This document shows, in pieces, positions 57,401-64,000 of a stretch of 64,000 nucleotides of DNA. The stretch spans positions 40,444 through 104,443 of the forward strand of contig NZ_FOXL01000005.1 in NCBI RefSeq assembly GCF_900115705.1. The letters run 5' to 3'. Source of the DNA: Frateuria terrea (GTDB lineage Bacteria > Pseudomonadota > Gammaproteobacteria > Xanthomonadales > Rhodanobacteraceae). The notes under the pieces are model-generated. The model saw nothing but the letters and a program-made list of their open reading frames with translations, was not told the origin of the DNA and ran no database searches. Positions within the stretch are counted from its first letter, which is position 1, and every line of letters starts with the position of its first letter. The translations under genes and the position numbers were made by a program.

Positions 57401-58970
57401 GGAGGTCCGTAGAAGCATTGGCATCTGCACTGCCGCCACGCTGGAAGAACTTGCCGGCGCGATTGGTAGCGTTTACCGAAGGCGTACCACCGCTGGCGGG
57501 CGTCTGGAAGATCCAGTTGAAGAAGGCGCTGCGATAACAGCTCGGCGGCTTCGCTTTGTCGGTAGGTGTCTGGATGCTACTCGGATCTGCCGAAGCGGCC
57601 CCTCCGCAATCGGCCGTATCCAGTAGGGTGCTGATGATGGTGTTTGACGGAATCTGGTAGGTACCGTCATTTAGGTTTTGCCATGCGACGCGGATGGAAC
57701 TGCCATAGCCACCATCGGCGGTTTGCCCGCCCAGGGCGCCAAAAACGCGTGACAGCGACGTACGCGTCATCAGGTTGCGGGCTCGATAGTAGGCATACCA
57801 GTTGGCGAAGTTCTGCCATTGGTTGACCGTCTTGCCGTTGGGCATGGTCTTGTCGGTGTTGGTGACCGCGACCGCTTCCCAATTGCTGGCTTTGTAGAGA
57901 TTGCTCAATCCCGCCGAGTCGGGTTTGCCGTAGACATCGACCGTTATCTTGGGTGCGGACGACTTGTAGCGGTAGTAGTACGGACCGCCGTCCGGATAGG
58001 CCCGTCCGTCTGGTCCGGTCTGGCTCTTGTCCATGGGAGACGAGGAGCCGTAACCGCAGGTCCAGCGCTGGTCTGGGTAAGTTTTGTAGGCTGACCAGAC
58101 GTAATAAGTGCCGTAGCTGCTGCTGTTGCTACCAGCGCTCTTGTGGGTGGTGCAACTGCCCTTGTTGGCCGGGCAGCCCCCCCCCCCGGTCTGAAGCGGC
58201 GACGTATCGTCGAGCGTGTAGTAGTACCAACGTTTGCTGTTTCCGCTACCGCTGCTGTTCGCGGAGTTCGACTTGCAGGTGCCGGAAATCGTACCGCTAG
58301 GGCAGGGGTTGTCCCCGGCAAACGCGCTGTACCAGGTTGGGGTGGTGTCCGTGTATGCGTTGATCCCGGTCAAATCGGTGGCGCGCGTGGTGTCGAAGAT
58401 CAGGTCCGGGTTGTTATCGAGCCGCGCCGTGGTGGCAAGCGTCTTCTTGTTGTACGGGCGGTTTACGCCAATACCATCCTGTGGCACCAGTTTGAGCGTG
58501 GCGTCCGCATTGGGAAAAACGGTGCCATCCGCCCTGACCGGGGGCGTGTAGGTCACATTGGGGTTGTAGTAAACGCCATTCATCGCGTGCGAGAGGATGT
58601 CGTTGCTGTCGGTGCTCCGCGGGTCGATCACGCCAGCGCATCGCCAGGGACCGTTCCAGCTTCCATCATCGAAAGGACGGTTGTCGCCCATGTAATTGAA
58701 CGCCATGGAACCCGAATCGTCGAACGTCACCATGATGTTCGGCGCGACCGCCTGCGTATCGTTTGGCGGCGTGGGGCTGAGCTCCACCGCCGCTGAAGCG
58801 ACCGACGCCGTGGCCGCGGGAACGACGGCGAGAATGCCCGGCAACGCCGTCGGCGCGACCTGGGCATGCACGGTCGGCGTGAATGGCACCGACATGCCGC
58901 CCAACAGGGTCAAACCGGTTACCAGGACGATCAGCTTTTTTCGGGCGGACAGGACGCGTTGAGAAGGCAT
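54477..58970 (-). CDS. pilY1: PilY1-type type IV pilus tip adhesin
   Basis: A 1497-residue secreted protein; the ATG at 58970 follows GGAG and gives a signal peptide ending near VHAQ. The N-terminal von Willebrand A-like part has the MIDAS motif FDDSGSM (residues 83-89). An LRGDRTKES segment includes an RGD tripeptide. The C-terminal beta-propeller carries a calcium-loop candidate DYNDDQVDD followed by FAGDLDGNLWRFDL, as in PilY1 of Pseudomonas. It should sit at the pilus tip for adhesion and extension. An 11-G run lies in codons 262-265. Confidence 0.95.
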   Translation of the reverse strand: MPSQRVLSARKKLIVLVTGLTLLGGMSVPFTPTVHAQVAPTALPGILAVVPAATASVASAAVELSPTPPNDTQAVAPNIMVTFDDSGSMAFNYMGDNRPFDDGSWNGPWRCAGVIDPRSTDSNDILSHAMNGVYYNPNVTYTPPVRADGTVFPNADATLKLVPQDGIGVNRPYNKKTLATTARLDNNPDLIFDTTRATDLTGINAYTDTTPTWYSAFAGDNPCPSGTISGTCKSNSANSSGSGNSKRWYYYTLDDTSPLQTGGGGCPANKGSCTTHKSAGSNSSSYGTYYVWSAYKTYPDQRWTCGYGSSSPMDKSQTGPDGRAYPDGGPYYYRYKSSAPKITVDVYGKPDSAGLSNLYKASNWEAVAVTNTDKTMPNGKTVNQWQNFANWYAYYRARNLMTRTSLSRVFGALGGQTADGGYGSSIRVAWQNLNDGTYQIPSNTIISTLLDTADCGGAASADPSSIQTPTDKAKPPSCYRSAFFNWIFQTPASGGTPSVNATNRAGKFFQRGGSADANASTDLHTLMDPYWEAGKVAADGTQAAGAELYCRQNFHMLVTDGLFNSNSVSTSSVTTPPQNKVTLPDGTSFDPAASYNAIFQGVHSDNGSGGSEASLSDLAFNFWATDLRPDLYDPANGKFVPPYLPDKTTGVVLTSDKSASGVNNANVNNEVYFNPKNDPANWPHLVQYMVGLGVSGKLNISEDTDCSISNSDACLLRKGTANSTGAIGWPTPSDPNPGAPANIDDTWHAAIAGRGNFFSAGNPQNLVDQLSTILTNISARSAPALTGAVNTSVLVPGALAFSTGYSSSDWSGTLLAVGVNSNGTLTTGALWDAGAILDDPTKSPPANRSIFTSKEADDHSFDGGVEFKTFTDLDAAGQALLSGQPASVDSTNDTGQTRIDYLRGDRTKESSTFRPRAHLLGAIVGSQALYLSYPSSGYRNTWPENSPEQDAVEGDSATCGDTTPSSCHSYEYFVKDHLDRKPAVYVGANDGMLHAFDASEYEDTSGPTPVVKPTATAGQELFAYVPRSVYANLGELTDKSDFRFMPTVDGGLATRDVYFSKDTTTPVATSKGWHTLLVGALRLGGRGVYALDVTDPDAMAAGKVLWEFSADQPDQGAWTDDTISNPGGKPSDLGYTYGQPNIGRLPNGRWVVLVPGGYFPDCSKAPFTASNCSYPAAATHKYSSLFILDAQTGKLIKEITTPDPDTVGGAVASHGLASPVLGDYNDDQVDDVAFAGDLDGNLWRFDLSSSSPADWSVRLVFQPANPGDQPITSMPRLFADPVTNRFIVVFGTGKYLGASDNTSDSAPTQAVYGIRDNLDTGPWTVDDLVQQTLSEKTATDGVTLARGLTNYAVPSDKGGWYFNLGPSTSSEGERVVVTPGALFDTGRAVIQTLIPGTNDPCSASIQGALMVIDAATGGSGGGLTGPLVSGWGGSGAGDTSTVGGRVNNPRTTGSLPLVTTIGGGTVLVPGLKLTGGSVLDINDAVWRRRSWRQINNE
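58177..58187 (-). repeat. Homopolymeric G tract (11 G on the coding strand) inside pilY1
   Basis: Eleven consecutive C's on the plus strand code for Gly-Gly-Gly-Gly (residues 262-265). The frame is open with 11. With 12, a TAG would be met at 58131-58129, about 19 codons on; with 10, the shifted frame would stop at 57946-57944. The next longest single-base run I noticed in the window is seven. This is the structure of a slipped-strand contingency locus. Confidence 0.9.
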
Positions 58971-58987
58971 GGCGCAGGGGCTCCAGC

Positions 58988-59638
58988 TCAATTGCTCTTG
59001 GCGGCGAACGTGCTTTCAAGCACGCGCACGGTATTGGGGTCGCCGCCCGTGGCTCGGGCGGTGATGCGATAGACATGGCGGCTGGTACTGCCGACACCGC
59101 CGCCGCCCATGCCGGTGGCGCCGGACTCGTGCAATCCGCCGCTCACCCCGGGAGGCAGCTCCACGCCCATGTCTTCGATCACATAGACAGGGTTCTTGGC
59201 GAGCTTGGCGGTTCCCGACTGGGTCGTATAGTCAATAGTGCCCCCGGGGCCCTTGTAGGTCTGGGCTCCCGTATTGACCCACGTCGGGCTGGTGCGGAAC
59301 AGCGTGACGATACCCGTGGGGCCATAGACGTTTGCGTTGGAAGGGTCATAGCGATAGCAGCTTCCGCTGAGCACACCCGATCCGCACAGCAATGGCGGTG
59401 CCGTCAACTTCGAAGTGCTGGTCCACAGCTTCCACTCGGCGCCACGCAACGCCGTTTCTGCTGCCATTTCCGCCATCCCTGCATTACGCAGGCCTCCCGC
59501 CATGCGCTGTTGCAGCAACGAGCGGCCCGACGCGCTGATCGCCAGAATGGTCAGCAGCACCAGAAAGACCAGCGCCACCATCATCACCACGCCTCGCTGG
59601 GCTCGTCGCCGGGAGGGGTTGCGACGTAAACGCGTCAT
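58988..59638 (-). CDS. pilX: PilX-type minor pilin
   Basis: A 216-residue protein starting MTRLRRNPSRRRAQRG. The ATG at 59638 has GAAGG 8 bases upstream; GTG 59647 is an alternative. The hydrophobic N-terminal helix VVMMVALVFLVLLTILAISA is that of PilX_N pilins, which lack the usual FTLIE. RSLLQQRMAGGLRNAGMAEM and the helix AAETALRGAEWKLW follow. It probably has the PilX role of linking PilY1 to the minor-pilin complex. The stop overlaps a possible TTG upstream of pilY1. Confidence 0.88.
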   Translation of the reverse strand: MTRLRRNPSRRRAQRGVVMMVALVFLVLLTILAISASGRSLLQQRMAGGLRNAGMAEMAAETALRGAEWKLWTSTSKLTAPPLLCGSGVLSGSCYRYDPSNANVYGPTGIVTLFRTSPTWVNTGAQTYKGPGGTIDYTTQSGTAKLAKNPVYVIEDMGVELPPGVSGGLHESGATGMGGGGVGSTSRHVYRITARATGGDPNTVRVLESTFAAKSN

Positions 59639-59671
59639 GGCATTCACCTTCGGATCGATTCGGCTGGCATG

Positions 59672-61027
59672 TCAGGGATTGAAGTTGCGCACCGCGACCA
59701 CCGCGCTGAATTCGCGCCGGATCATCTGGTCTACGAACCCCTGATCACTGGGAGTAATGTCGTGCAGTGACGGAGCAACAGGAGAATAGTTGCCGTCGAT
59801 GCCATAGCTGTACGCAAGGTCCGGGGCGGTCAGGGTGTAAAGCGGATCCTGTCCGTCGAGCACGAGATTGACCTCGATGGTGGTGACCGCGCGCCACAGG
59901 CAACCTGCCGAAGTGATTGCGTTCGGCTCGCCCGGAGGGCAGCTGACGCCGGTCGCCTTGTCGACATCATTCGCGTTCAGATAACGCACCTTGCCGTCGG
60001 CGTCCTGCACGCCGTAGCGGAAATCAAGTCGCTCCACGCCGCGGACCAGCTCGTCTTCCGAGCCACCCGCACCGCCACCGTTTACGCGCCGCATCAACGC
60101 ACCGGTATGATGGCCATCGCCGTTGTCAACCACCCGCACGTAGTAGGTCACCGTCAGATAATCGGTGTTGAAGTCGAACAACTTTGGCGCGGACAGCGGC
60201 TGCTGCGGCGCAGGCGTCGCCAGGTTGTTGGCCGTATCCGGCGTCAGGACGCCGCTGGCGTTGGTCACTGCGAAGATCTGCGCGTTCGAACAATCGGCCA
60301 GCATGGCCAGGTCACCCGAAGCGAACTCACTCACCGGAGGCTCGCTGGAACTTGCCGGCGCTAGGGTGATGCTCTGGATTTCGTTCGGGCTGGATGCGGC
60401 GACCGCTAGATGCGTTCCGGTCACACCGGCATCGACGATCGCCCAGCCGCGCGACGAATTCACATAGCGCAGGGTCAGGACGTCGGTGCCCACAACACGG
60501 TCACCCACGTCTGTACCCATGGCCGGAATTTCGCTCACGGTCGTGTTCGGATCGGCCGGACTGCATGAAGACTTGCCACAATCGTAACCGCGCATGGAAA
60601 GGTACGAGGGGAACGAATAAGGCTCGGTGGGCTCGGCCGGGTAAGTGTTGGTTCCGCTGGTAGTGCCGAAGCCAGTGGTGACGTCGGCCATCGCGGATGT
60701 CAGTGATTTGGCATAGACCTTCGGAGTGCGCAGGCCGTCCAGGTAGACCTGCGATGCCGCGGCCGCCTTGGCCACGCCGCCCGAGTTGGTGCAGTACTGC
60801 CCATTCGCCATGCGCAGGTCGTCCTTCACGCGCGTGACCGCGAATCGCCCTTCCTCCTGCAGGCGCGCCATCTGGTTCTGCACGCGGTTGCTTTTGGAGG
60901 TCGAGAGGAAGACGGTCACGATGCCGGCTGCCACGATTAGACCAAGCACCATGGCGACCATGAGCTCGATGAGAGTTACGCCGCCCTGTCGGCGCCGAGC
61001 CGCGCCGGCGACCATGAAAACCATCAT
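59672..61027 (-). CDS. pilW: PilW-type minor pilin
   Basis: A 451-residue protein with leader MMVFMVAGAARRRQGG and prepilin helix VTLIELMVAMVLGLIVAAGI (Glu at +5), then SNRVQNQMARLQEEGRFAV, typical of PilW. The large C-terminal domain is Ser/Thr/Ala-rich with several Cys (YDCGKSSC, SCPPGE, SAGCLW) that may form disulfides. The ATG overlaps the pilV stop by 4 bases (ATGA), so the two are coupled. It is longer than many PilW proteins, perhaps for an enlarged tip domain. Confidence 0.9.
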   Translation of the reverse strand: MMVFMVAGAARRRQGGVTLIELMVAMVLGLIVAAGIVTVFLSTSKSNRVQNQMARLQEEGRFAVTRVKDDLRMANGQYCTNSGGVAKAAAASQVYLDGLRTPKVYAKSLTSAMADVTTGFGTTSGTNTYPAEPTEPYSFPSYLSMRGYDCGKSSCSPADPNTTVSEIPAMGTDVGDRVVGTDVLTLRYVNSSRGWAIVDAGVTGTHLAVAASSPNEIQSITLAPASSSEPPVSEFASGDLAMLADCSNAQIFAVTNASGVLTPDTANNLATPAPQQPLSAPKLFDFNTDYLTVTYYVRVVDNGDGHHTGALMRRVNGGGAGGSEDELVRGVERLDFRYGVQDADGKVRYLNANDVDKATGVSCPPGEPNAITSAGCLWRAVTTIEVNLVLDGQDPLYTLTAPDLAYSYGIDGNYSPVAPSLHDITPSDQGFVDQMIRREFSAVVAVRNFNP

Positions 61028-61608
61028 GGCTGGAACTCCCAGTTGAACGTCTGTGTCTCGACCTCACGGTGGTCCGGGTCACCCGCCCCCTGCTCGTTCC
61101 AGGTAATGCTCATCCGGCAGTTGCCACCGTAAGGCGGCCGCATGCCGATCTGGCCCGGCGTGGGCGGAGGTGCCGAAGTGCCGGATGAGGGCGGTACCCA
61201 CGCTGCCGGCGTGTAACCGGCGCTGGATGCATCGCAAGCGATCGTTGCCTTCACGCCAGGCAGGAACGTCGTGAGTTGCCGGCTCCAGTTGCGCTGGTCG
61301 GCCTGGGCCAGCATTTCCGGTGTGCAGCCGGCGCTGCAGTCGCTGTTGGTCGCAGTGCTTGCGCTTACCGGGTAGCTGCTCGAATCGTAATTTCCATTCC
61401 ACACCCCGATAGGGTTGGCCCCCATGCGGTCGGCCATGTTCCCCGCAAGAAAGCTCGCCTGCGTCCGCAGATAGGCGGTGTGGTTGGAACGGGTCGCCAT
61501 GATCAGAAGGCCGGCGACGCCGATCATGCCGACGCTGAAAATCAGCACGGCAATCATCACCTCGATCAGCGATACGCCGCGCTGGCTGCGCGGTGCGTAA
61601 TGATTCAT
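61024..61608 (-). CDS. pilV: PilV-type minor pilin
   Basis: A 194-residue protein. The leader MNHYAPRSQRG is followed by VSLIEVMIAVLIFSVGMIGV (Glu at +5) and AGLLIMATRSNHTAYLRTQA, the PilV pattern. A C-terminal domain has Cys pairs (DCSAGC) and Pro-rich loops. It is the first gene of pilV-pilW-pilX-pilY1-pilE-fimT. The start at 61608 is set by the leader; the open frame continues upstream without pilin character. The 128-base gap to the GGDEF gene shows no convincing promoter. Confidence 0.9.
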   Translation of the reverse strand: MNHYAPRSQRGVSLIEVMIAVLIFSVGMIGVAGLLIMATRSNHTAYLRTQASFLAGNMADRMGANPIGVWNGNYDSSSYPVSASTATNSDCSAGCTPEMLAQADQRNWSRQLTTFLPGVKATIACDASSAGYTPAAWVPPSSGTSAPPPTPGQIGMRPPYGGNCRMSITWNEQGAGDPDHREVETQTFNWEFQP

Positions 61609-61736
61609 TCCAGCCCCCTTCCGGATCACGCCGACCTCAGCATAGGTGACCGTGCGCCGCCCGCCAGTGGGCGCCGGACGAATGGCAGGTTTTTCCCGAC
61701 GAGCGGCATCCGGGTGCTGGCCGGATGTGGCTTGCG

Positions 61737-63713
61737 TCACACCACCTGGGCACGCGCGACCACTTCCACCCGGTTGCGACCGGCGTCCTTGGCACGGTAC
61801 ATCGCGGTGTCCGCGCGTCGCACCAGCTCGGGCAGGTCGTCGGCCTCATGCTCGGCCTCGGCGACGCCGACGCTGGCGGTGATCTGCAGGCCCGGGGCGA
61901 GGCTGCCCAGCGGCAACGATTCGACCTTGCGGCGCAGGCGCTCGGCGATCTGCATGGCCACGTCCATCGAAGTATCGGGCAGCACGACCAGGAACTCCTC
62001 GCCGCCCAGCCGCCCCAGCATGTCGAACCGGCGCAAGGCATGCTTGCAGGCCTGCGCGACGCGCACCAGCACCTGGTCGCCCACCGCATGGCCGAAGGCG
62101 TCGTTGACCGCCTTGAAGTGGTCCACGTCCAGCACCAGCACGCACAACGGCTCGCCATTGGCACCGGCGTGGCCCAGCGCGTTCCGTGCAAGCTGCTCGA
62201 TGTGGCGGCGGTTGGCGATGCCGGTGAGCGGGTCGGTCATCGCCATCCGGTGCAGCTTGCGCGAACGCCGGAACTGGCGCAGCGCGAGCCATAGCAGCAG
62301 CACGATCAACACGCCGCCGAGCACCAGCGCCAGGCGCTGCCAATGGCGAACGCGCTCGAGCGATTCCAGCTGCTGCTCCTTCAATGCGCGATCGGCAGCG
62401 AGGCGCCGGTTCTCCTGGTCGCGCTGTGCGGTCTGGAACTGGTAGTTCATCAACGTGGCGTTGTCCGAGTGCGCCTTGCGATCGAGCGCCTCGCCCACCT
62501 TGACCAGCCGGCGCAGGTCCGCCACTTCCGGACCTAGCTGGCCGAGCGCCTGGTAGCTGCGCGCGCGTGCATCGAGCAGTTCGGCCAGGTAACGCAGGTT
62601 GCCGCTCTCCTGCAGGAGTTTCTCGGCCTGCCCGTACTCGCCGATGGCCACCGCGTACTGTCCCAGGCCCGCGTGCGCCTCGGCAGTCTGCAGCAGCACC
62701 ATGTCGCGGTTGGAGCGGTCGCCCATGCGGGCGAACCCCGGCTGGGCCTTGGCCAGTTCGTCCAGCGCCTCGCGGTAGTGCCCCTGCAGGTTGTCGACCT
62801 GCGCCAGTCCCAGGTGGATGCTGGCCCCCCGCGAGCGGCTGTCGACCGCATGCGCAAGGGCCAGTGCCTTGCCCAACTGGCTTTCGGCAGCGGACTGGTT
62901 ACCGGCTTCGCTTTCGAGGAAACCCAGCTCCATGTGTGCGGCAAGCTGCTGCGCACGGTCATGGCGTTGCTCGCCCAGGGCCAGCAACTTGTCCAGATAG
63001 TCGCGCGCCTGCGCCTGTTCGCCAAGCCGGCGGTAGGCCACGGCGATGTTGAAAAGGTTGTCCTCGCTCTCGATCGGCGCGCCGCTGGTCTCGTAGAACT
63101 TCTGTGCCTCCAGGAAATCCACCAGCGCCAGTGCGTGTTCGCCGAGCAGCGACTGCACGCTACCGCGCCAGGTCAGGCCGTCGGCCACCAGACGCTGGTT
63201 CTCGTGGCTGCGCGCGAGGTTGATGCCGGCGTTGTAGTCGACCAGCGCGTCGCGTGGCGTGGTCAGTGCCTCCTGGTTGGAGCCGCGGCAGAAATCGAAG
63301 TTGATCTCCGCATCCACGTAGCCGAGCCGCCGGGCATCGGCAATGCCCTTCTCGGCATAGGCAATGGCCTGCTCAGGCGAGGCATCCAGGCCCATGATGC
63401 AGTACATGTAGCGGTAGCGCAGTTCGCGCCGCGCGTCGCCGGGCGGCAGCAGGCTCTTCATGTGCGCCAGTGCCTCGAGCACGCCAGCCTGGGTGTCCGG
63501 CGCGATCTCGCCTCGCTCCAGCTTGCCGGCGTACTGGTCGAACGCCACCGCACGATCGGGTGACGAGGACGCGAAAACCCGCCCCAGGAAGAGCGAGAGC
63601 AGCAGCAAAAGGACGAAACGCAGCGCCAGCTTTCCTCGATGTGTCGATGTGGGCAAGGCAAGAAATCCGATGGGCGCCTCTCCCTGGCGAGCTCTGGCTG
63701 TGTACCTCCCCAT
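61737..63713 (-). CDS. TPR-repeat diguanylate cyclase (GGDEF) membrane protein
   Basis: About 658 residues (ATG 63713; 63758 also possible). An N-terminal hydrophobic helix (LALRFVLLLLLSLFLGRVFA) exports a helical region with about six TPR-like repeats (DYNAGINLARSHE, AVAYRRLGEQAQARDYLDKL, HLGLAQVDNLQGHYREALDE). One membrane span (LALVLGGVLIVLLLWLAL) leads to a cytoplasmic GGDEF domain. Its GGEEF is preceded by RRFD, an I-site in register, and DPLTGIANRRHIEQL is intact, so it should make c-di-GMP. It lies upstream of the pilin operon on the same strand. Confidence 0.9.
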   Translation of the reverse strand: MGRYTARARQGEAPIGFLALPTSTHRGKLALRFVLLLLLSLFLGRVFASSSPDRAVAFDQYAGKLERGEIAPDTQAGVLEALAHMKSLLPPGDARRELRYRYMYCIMGLDASPEQAIAYAEKGIADARRLGYVDAEINFDFCRGSNQEALTTPRDALVDYNAGINLARSHENQRLVADGLTWRGSVQSLLGEHALALVDFLEAQKFYETSGAPIESEDNLFNIAVAYRRLGEQAQARDYLDKLLALGEQRHDRAQQLAAHMELGFLESEAGNQSAAESQLGKALALAHAVDSRSRGASIHLGLAQVDNLQGHYREALDELAKAQPGFARMGDRSNRDMVLLQTAEAHAGLGQYAVAIGEYGQAEKLLQESGNLRYLAELLDARARSYQALGQLGPEVADLRRLVKVGEALDRKAHSDNATLMNYQFQTAQRDQENRRLAADRALKEQQLESLERVRHWQRLALVLGGVLIVLLLWLALRQFRRSRKLHRMAMTDPLTGIANRRHIEQLARNALGHAGANGEPLCVLVLDVDHFKAVNDAFGHAVGDQVLVRVAQACKHALRRFDMLGRLGGEEFLVVLPDTSMDVAMQIAERLRRKVESLPLGSLAPGLQITASVGVAEAEHEADDLPELVRRADTAMYRAKDAGRNRVEVVARAQVV

Positions 63714-63803
63714 ATCGGCAAGAGGCGCGGAGACTGTAGCGGGCGGCGTCCCCTTCATCCATGAGCCACCTGCCGGCTCCGAAGCTTGCCACGCTGCACG
63801 TGC

Positions 63804-63832
63804 TTGCGTGCGCCACGGCCGATCCGTAGAAT
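63804..63832 (+). promoter_or_regulatory. Promoter of tRNA-Thr
   Basis: TTGCGT (-35), 17 bases, TAGAAT (-10), 13 bases before the tRNA; divergent from the GGDEF gene. Confidence 0.7.
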
Positions 63833-63845
63833 TTCCGCCTCTTTA

Positions 63846-63921
63846 GCCGGAATAGCTCAGTTGGTAGAGCGGCGCATTCGTAATGCGTAGGTCGTAGGTT
63901 CGAATCCTATTTCCGGCACCA
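63846..63921 (+). tRNA. tRNA-Thr(CGT)
   Basis: 76 nt with encoded CCA. The acceptor arms are GCCGGAA / TTCCGGC, the anticodon loop TTCGTAA gives CGT, the D arm reads GCTCAGTTGGTAGAGC and the T loop GTTCGAATC. It reads ACG threonine codons. Confidence 0.96.
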
Positions 63922-63932
63922 GCACAGCAAGG

Positions 63933-63982
63933 AAAGACGCCGCTTCCGAGACCCTCTGGGGTAATCTTGGGGCGGCGTTTCT
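63933..63982 (+). terminator. Probable terminator after tRNA-Thr
   Basis: ACGCCGC pairs with GCGGCGT, followed by TTCTCTTT. The loop is about 28 bases long, so it is weaker evidence than the other terminators. The rest of the window to 64000 shows no gene. Confidence 0.5.
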
Positions 63983-64000
63983 CTTTACCCCACCGTCCGC

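Noticed and set aside
63846..64000. Integration site of a genomic island at tRNA-Thr
   Set aside because: No integrase or duplicated tRNA 3' end is visible before the window ends; downstream bases look like a terminator.

Overview
The window is high-GC DNA with the gene content of a Xanthomonadales gammaproteobacterium, most likely Rhodanobacteraceae (Dyella/Rhodanobacter-like) or a close Xanthomonadaceae relative. Supporting signs are a methionine synthase split into two genes, a KDO kinase, a giant NAD-dependent glutamate dehydrogenase, a fused two-subunit E1 dehydrogenase and a minor-pilin/PilY1 operon. The family call comes from recalled gene content and style, not from a search. The DNA is mostly chromosomal core with short accessory islands. 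I see no integrase, transposase, phage gene or CRISPR array.

Layout. 1-3742: end of a MoxR / DUF58 / TgpA transglutaminase operon and an Slp-type lipoprotein. 3789-7669: a minus-strand block with a HIT protein, a broken acetyltransferase, recR, ybaB and dnaX, preceded by the SRP RNA and tRNA-Ser(GGA). 7724-10299: an MBL hydrolase, KDO kinase and a divergent heptosyltransferase (LPS core). 10331-14144: hisS followed by an unusual MIO-type amino-acid ammonia-lyase and DUF6165. 14265-15760: tRNA-Pro(CGG), a DUF455 protein and a VOC protein. 15767-20215: folC, SPOR protein, cvpA, purF. 20262-24257: repeat DNA, a double-YHS copper-type P-ATPase with its MerR regulator, and an FMN reductase. 24431-28681: a 7TM-DISM GGDEF protein behind a probable sigma-54 promoter, then the fused E1. 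28779-36381: a GNAT-nucleotidyltransferase-GST operon, gcdH, a DMT transporter, an aldo/keto reductase, a TauE permease, a 5'-nucleotidase and nadK. 36542-46317: NAD-GDH and a divergent RND efflux pair. 46550-53222: an acyl-CoA dehydrogenase, an ArsR-methyltransferase fusion, split metH and an LAB_N protein. 53285-63921: tRNA-Val(CAC), the fimT-pilE-pilY1-pilX-pilW-pilV operon, a TPR-GGDEF protein and tRNA-Thr(CGT).

How the parts fit. The right end is a type IV pilus tip/priming module (minor pilins plus the PilY1 adhesin) beside a diguanylate cyclase. A second diguanylate cyclase sits about 30 kb away. The most striking signal is an uninterrupted 11-G tract inside pilY1. It is in frame here, but gain or loss of one G would truncate the adhesin, which suggests phase variation like that known for neisserial PilC. 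The ArsR-methyltransferase and split metH form a methionine-cycle unit. The MerR regulator and YHS-ATPase form a metal-efflux unit with a probably leaderless message.

Start codons, promoters and terminators were judged by eye. Protein families come from recognisable motifs, with no database search behind them.
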